A DNA stretch of 64,000 nt, from positions 1 to 64,000 of the forward strand of contig URCA01000016.1 in the NCBI GenBank assembly GCA_900546265.1, in the 5' to 3' direction. Positions 60,315 through 64,000 of the stretch are shown in pieces. Positions within the stretch are counted from its first letter, which is position 1. The number at the start of each line of letters is the position of its first letter. The DNA comes from an uncultured Oscillospiraceae bacterium (GTDB lineage: Bacteria > Bacillota > Clostridia > Oscillospirales > Acutalibacteraceae). The notes under the pieces were generated by a model. It made no database searches, was not told the origin of the DNA, and was given only the letters and a program-made list of their open reading frames with translations. A program made the translations under genes and the position numbers.

Positions 60315-60583
60315 GGTGAGGGGGAGCGAACAACCTCCGATTTTTGGGAGAGCGAGCGCCCACAGCGGCGTTGGCCTCTCTTGCCATGCGACAGCATGGC
60401 GCGATCGGCCGCCTTGCTGTGAACCCCCGCTCATTCCCAAAAATTCTTTGACCTCAGCCTGCGTATTTTGTCATTCGGCAAGGCAGAGGACGACGGTGGG
60501 CTGGCGCCCACCTAGGACGATAACGCGGCGGAATGGCAAAATACACCGGCTGAGGCGGGGTGGATTCGCTCCCCCTCACCTTA
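60312..60583. other. Structured intergenic element with 19-bp terminal inverted repeats
   Basis: 60312-60330 and 60565-60583 are perfect reverse complements. Inside are the hairpins GCCATGC-GACA-GCATGGC (60383-60400) and GGTGGGC-TGGC-GCCCACC (60495-60512), and the long pairings 60340-60354 with 60429-60444, CCTCAGCC/GGCTGAGG (60452-60459 with 60548-60555) and 60463-60476 with 60531-60544. The left repeat contains the MarR stop codon. The terminal repeats suggest a MITE-like element; the nested stems could also be a structured RNA. Confidence 0.65.
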
Positions 60584-60602
60584 CGGAAAGGCGGGGACAA
60601 TC

Positions 60603-62135
60603 ATGTTTTCCATCGGTAAAAAAGCGCGGCCGAAGCCGCAGCCCAAGGCGCCGCCCAAGCCGCCGGTGCCGATTTCCGGCGTGCTGCTGGACGACCTGGT
60701 CTATCTGCGGGCCCAGTTCGGGGTCAGCGCGGATTTGACCGTGCGGCGGCTGACGGTCTGCGGGAGGGAGACGGCGATCGTCACCATCGAGGGGATGGTA
60801 GACCGCCACATGATGGCCAACGCGGTCATCCTGCCCATGACCGAAATGACGGGAAGCTACACGCCCGAAGCGCTCATCGCCCGCATCCGGGACGAGGTGC
60901 TGGGCTTCACCGACATGCTCCAGGTCACCACCATGGACGAGCTGATGAACCTGGTGGCCTCCGGCTTCGGGGCCATATTGGTGGACGGGGTGCCCTTCGC
61001 GGTGCTGGGCGGCCTGCAGAATTTCATGATCCGCTCGGTGTCCGAGCCGTCGTCCGAGGTGACCATGCGGGGCTCCCGGGAGGGGTTCACCGAGGCCATA
61101 AGGGTCAATATTTCCATGATCCGCCGCCGGCTGAAAACGCCGGAGCTGGTGTTCGACATGATGGAGGCGGGCAAGACCAGCCACACGGCGGTATGCCTGT
61201 GCTACATGAAAAGCCGGGTGTCGGAGGAGCTGCTGGCCCATGTGAAGGAAAAAATCGAGTCCCTGCCGCTGGACGCGGTGCTCGAATCGGGATACATCCA
61301 ACCGTTTCTGGAAAGCCCGCCCCGGGGGCTGTTCAGCGGGGTGAACACCACCGAACGGCCGGACACGCTGTGCGGCAAGATCCTGGAGGGGCGCATCGGG
61401 GTGCTGGTGGACGGCACCCCCTTCGTGCTGGTCATCCCCTATCTGTTCGTGGAGAATTTCCAATCCATGGACGATTACGCCCTCAACCCGTATTACGCCA
61501 GCTTTCTGCGGATCATCAAATACGCGGCGTTTTTCGTTTCCCTGTTCCTGCCGGGGTTATATGTGGCGGTGGGCACCTACCACCCGGAAATGCTGCCGCC
61601 CACCCTGCTGATGACCTTTCTCAAGGCGGATCACGCCACCCCCTTCCCCCTGACGGTGGAGGCGCTGCTCATCCATTTCCTGTTTGAAATCATGCGGGAG
61701 GCAGGGCTGCGCTTTCCCAAGGCGGTGGGCCACGCGGTCAGCATCGTGGGGGCGCTGGTCATTGGGGAATCGGCGGTGCGGGCGGGGCTTATCGGCGCGC
61801 CGATGGTCATCATCGTGGCGCTGACCGCCCTATGCTCCTTCGTGCTGCCCAGCCTGTACGGGCCGATCGCCATTCTGCGGTTCGCTTTCATCATCCTGGG
61901 CGGCTCTCTGGGGCTGTACGGGGTGATGCTGGGGGCCTGTCTGCTGCTGGTGAGCATCGCGGCGATGAACATCCAGAGCATCCCGTTCCTTGCGCCCATC
62001 TCGCCCTTCAGCATCAAGGCCATGCGGGATGTGTTCGTCCGCGACACCTGGACCAGGCTGTGGAAGGGCACCTTCACGGTGCAGGGGCTGCCCGGCTCCA
62101 AGATCGGGAAGGACAAGGGGGAAACGGACAAGTAG
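60603..62135 (+). CDS. Spore germination receptor A subunit (GerA family)
   Basis: A 510-residue inner-membrane subunit of a nutrient germinant receptor. A proline-rich N-terminus is followed by the soluble GerA domain (about 25-260: ILVDGVPFAVLGGLQNF, SVSEPSSEVTMRGSREGFTEAIRVNISMIRRRLKTP) and a membrane domain with about five or six spans (about 290-460). The motif SPFSIKAMRDVFVRD near the C-terminus is typical. It is the first gene of gerA-gerB-gerC and identifies the host as an endospore former. Confidence 0.9.
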   Translation: MFSIGKKARPKPQPKAPPKPPVPISGVLLDDLVYLRAQFGVSADLTVRRLTVCGRETAIVTIEGMVDRHMMANAVILPMTEMTGSYTPEALIARIRDEVLGFTDMLQVTTMDELMNLVASGFGAILVDGVPFAVLGGLQNFMIRSVSEPSSEVTMRGSREGFTEAIRVNISMIRRRLKTPELVFDMMEAGKTSHTAVCLCYMKSRVSEELLAHVKEKIESLPLDAVLESGYIQPFLESPPRGLFSGVNTTERPDTLCGKILEGRIGVLVDGTPFVLVIPYLFVENFQSMDDYALNPYYASFLRIIKYAAFFVSLFLPGLYVAVGTYHPEMLPPTLLMTFLKADHATPFPLTVEALLIHFLFEIMREAGLRFPKAVGHAVSIVGALVIGESAVRAGLIGAPMVIIVALTALCSFVLPSLYGPIAILRFAFIILGGSLGLYGVMLGACLLLVSIAAMNIQSIPFLAPISPFSIKAMRDVFVRDTWTRLWKGTFTVQGLPGSKIGKDKGETDK

Positions 62136-62176
62136 ACCGCCCCGCATTACTTGGAAAGAAGGACGATGAACAGCTT

Positions 62177-63292
62177 ATGAACAATCAGCAGCAAATCAGC
62201 GCGGGGCAGTTGGTGGCTATCCTGCTGACCAGCCGCCTGGCGGTGGCCATGACCTTCGCCCCCACCGTCCACCAGCTCTCCCATGGGACGGATTTTCTCC
62301 TGTCCATCCTGCTCCAAGCGCTGCTGCTGGCTCTGCTGCTGCTGCCGACCTGGTGGTTCGCGCGCCGGTCGGAGGGCATCAGCACCCTGGATTACGCCGT
62401 GGCGGTGATGGGTAAGGGCGGCGGGGTGGTGGCGGTGTTTTACGGCCTCGCCTGCCTGTACATCCAGGCGGCGGATCTCATCCGGTTCAGCCGGTTCGCC
62501 TCGAGCACCCTCTCCCCCGGCATGTCCCGAGAGATGCTGTGCATTGTGCTGATGGTGACGGCAGGCATCGCGGCCTTCTACGGCATCCAGGCCATCGCCC
62601 GCTCGGCGGCCATCATCGCGGTGTTTGTGGTGGCCACCATCCTGCTGGCCGCCCTGGCCCTCCTGCCCCGCATGGAGCTTATCAATTTCCCGCCCCTGCT
62701 GTATGACGGAGGCTCCCCCGTGCTGGCGGGAGCGCTCGAGGAGCTGCCCCGCAGCATGGAGCTGGCGGTGCTCGGGCTGCTGATCCCTTATGTAAAGGGC
62801 AGCCTGATAAAGGGCAGCCTGTGGTGGATCGGTATTTTCACGGCGGTGGCGCTGGTCATCCAAGCCACAGTGGTGGGGGTGCTGGGCGATTTCGGCGCCA
62901 TGGAGCTGTTCCCCTATTACACGGTGCTGACCACCGTGCAGGTCAGCGTGATACAGCGGCTGGACATTGTGGCCACCGCCATCTGGGTGGGCGCGCTGTT
63001 TTTGAAAATGGCCTTTTTCGGCATGCTGTTCACCGATTGCTTCCAGCGGGTAACGGGGCAGAAATGGCGGATGCTCATCGCGGCGACGGGGGCTGTGATC
63101 ACTCTGGCGGCCGGGCTGCTGCTCGGCGACGCCGCGCCGCTCCAGGCCGAGCAGCGGATTATCTGGTACGCCTCTGCCGTGCTGCTGGGCGTGTGCGCGG
63201 TGGGGATCCCGGCGGCGCTGGCCCTGTGGGATCTCTGGCGGCATAAAACCATGCGGAAAAAGCTGGGGCCGCAGCAAGAGGAAGGCGCGTAA
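62177..63292 (+). CDS. Spore germination receptor B subunit (GerB family)
   Basis: A 371-residue permease-like protein with about ten spans (starting SAGQLVAILLTSRLAVAMTFA). GerB proteins are APC-type and contact the germinant. ATG at 62177 is the first good in-frame start; the frame runs upstream into gerA, and an out-of-frame ATG at 62166 gives only a short peptide. It follows gerA by 41 bases. Confidence 0.88.
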   Translation: MNNQQQISAGQLVAILLTSRLAVAMTFAPTVHQLSHGTDFLLSILLQALLLALLLLPTWWFARRSEGISTLDYAVAVMGKGGGVVAVFYGLACLYIQAADLIRFSRFASSTLSPGMSREMLCIVLMVTAGIAAFYGIQAIARSAAIIAVFVVATILLAALALLPRMELINFPPLLYDGGSPVLAGALEELPRSMELAVLGLLIPYVKGSLIKGSLWWIGIFTAVALVIQATVVGVLGDFGAMELFPYYTVLTTVQVSVIQRLDIVATAIWVGALFLKMAFFGMLFTDCFQRVTGQKWRMLIAATGAVITLAAGLLLGDAAPLQAEQRIIWYASAVLLGVCAVGIPAALALWDLWRHKTMRKKLGPQQEEGA

Positions 63293-63325
63293 CCGCGAAT
63301 TCACGCGAAGAAAAGGGTGAGAAAT

Positions 63326-64000
63326 ATGAAAGTTTGGGTCTTGGCGCTGGCGCTGGCTGTGGGGTTCGCCCTGCTGCCCAGCTGCCGGGAAAAATCGCTG
63401 ACCAACAGCCGGGTGGTGGTGACCGCCGTGGGCATCGACGCGGGGGAAGAGGCGGACTGCCGCCTGTCCATCCAGGCCATCGAAACCCTCAAGACCTCCG
63501 GCTCTCTGACCGAGCAGGCGGAGAACGCCACCAAGGTATATGATATCGAGGCCCCCTCAGTGGCCGGGGCCCTCCAATCCTTTGTCACCCGCACCGGCCG
63601 CAGCTCCTATATCCTGCACAACCGGGCGGTGGTCATCGGCCTCGAGCAGGCGAAGCGCCGGCCGCTTTCCGCCCTGCTGGACTACTTCATCCGCAACCAC
63701 GAGGGCCGCTCCACCGTGGATATGGCGGTTTGCCGCGGGGAGGCGGCCGAGCTGTTGGCGGTGCCCAGCGCGGGCTACACCATCCCGGCGGAGCATTTGT
63801 CCGTCCTTTTGCAGCAGGCGGGGCGGCAGGGGTTCGCCGTGCCCACCGATCTGCTGGACGTGGAGCGGAGCACCAGCGGCATGTACGACATGGTGATGCC
63901 CATCGTGCGGGTGGACAAAACGGGCGAGGAACCGGCCATGGTCATGGACGGCACGGCGGTCTTTCGCCGGGGGGAATATGCCGGGGAGCTCGATGAAGAG
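63326..64000 (+). CDS. Spore germination receptor C subunit (GerC lipoprotein), truncated
   Basis: An open frame of at least 225 residues to the window end. Signal peptide with lipobox LLPSC (about C20), then the GerAC N-terminal domain (VVVTAVGIDAGEEADCRLSIQAIET, RPLSALLDYFIRNHEGR). Only the N-terminal part is present. AAAAGGG lies upstream of the ATG. Confidence 0.88.
   Translation, partial: MKVWVLALALAVGFALLPSCREKSLTNSRVVVTAVGIDAGEEADCRLSIQAIETLKTSGSLTEQAENATKVYDIEAPSVAGALQSFVTRTGRSSYILHNRAVVIGLEQAKRRPLSALLDYFIRNHEGRSTVDMAVCRGEAAELLAVPSAGYTIPAEHLSVLLQQAGRQGFAVPTDLLDVERSTSGMYDMVMPIVRVDKTGEEPAMVMDGTAVFRRGEYAGELDEE

Noticed and set aside
60312..60583. The MarR-gerA gap as part of a longer MarR or gerA coding region
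   Set aside because: Dense inverted repeats and stop codons in the relevant frames argue for a non-coding element.
1..64000. CRISPR array, prophage or insertion sequence
   Set aside because: No regularly spaced direct repeats, no transposase and no phage structural genes were seen; the only recombinase is at 8111-8938.

Overview
The window looks like chromosome of a high-GC, endospore-forming Clostridia, probably an Oscillospirales/Ruminococcaceae-type anaerobe. The reasons are a gerA-gerB-gerC spore-germination operon at the right end, YesM/YesN-like two-component regulation, many CUT1 sugar ABC transporters, SipW/TasA-type secretion and (S/N/P)PxTG wall-sorting tails. Most genes are strongly GC-rich. 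The stretch from about 7.9 to 16 kb is clearly richer in A+T and is probably an acquired accessory segment.

Layout. 0.2-4.2 kb: FtsX-type ABC exporter (minus). 4.5-6.0 kb: ECF sigma factor plus a probable membrane anti-sigma protein. 6.2-7.5 kb: family 2 glycosyltransferase. 7.63 kb: tRNA-Thr(TGT) with tandem terminators. 8.1-15.8 kb: tyrosine recombinase, an apparent invertible promoter segment, then a SipW/TasA-like surface-protein operon. 16.0-17.8 kb: cupin and MFS transporter. 18.1-38.5 kb: one long minus-strand carbohydrate locus with two permease pairs, two binding proteins, a DUF1961 protein, an NHL/YIP1/DUF5696 trio, a sortase-type surface protein and three DUF4874/DUF4832 lipoproteins. 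A divergent AraC regulator lies at 38.7 kb. 39.6-43.0 kb: DMT transporter and LacI repressor, divergent from a Gfo/Idh/MocA oxidoreductase. 43.1-58.5 kb: second carbohydrate locus with sensor kinase, response regulator, ABC transporter, a five-repeat surface protein, and two divergent clan GH-N-like beta-helix hydrolases. 58.7-64 kb: CAP-domain lipoprotein, MarR/FabT-like regulator with a clear promoter and operator, a structured intergenic element, and the gerABC operon, cut by the window end.

Main discovery candidate. The recombinase gene is followed by two oppositely oriented sites (8928-8955 and 9180-9207). They share a 25-bp perfect inverted repeat, and the left one has an 11-6-11 dyad like a Xer/dif site. 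The segment between them holds a bidirectional terminator and a strong extended -10 promoter that now points away from the surface operon. Inversion would aim that promoter at the SipW/TasA genes. This is the layout of a phase-variation switch, shown here in the apparent off (or low) orientation. The operon also has its own fixed promoter (9261-9289) with a perfect palindrome just upstream.

In that operon, two genes share a nearly identical SipW-dependent export/TasA-like module joined to unrelated beta-helix C-termini. A signal peptidase of the SipW type, a LysM protein with a SipW-type signal and a PPQTG wall-sorted protein complete a plausible self-contained system for displaying variable surface proteins. 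The two carbohydrate loci probably each sense (AraC; YesM/YesN-like pair), bind, import and degrade complex glycans. Their substrates cannot be named from sequence alone.
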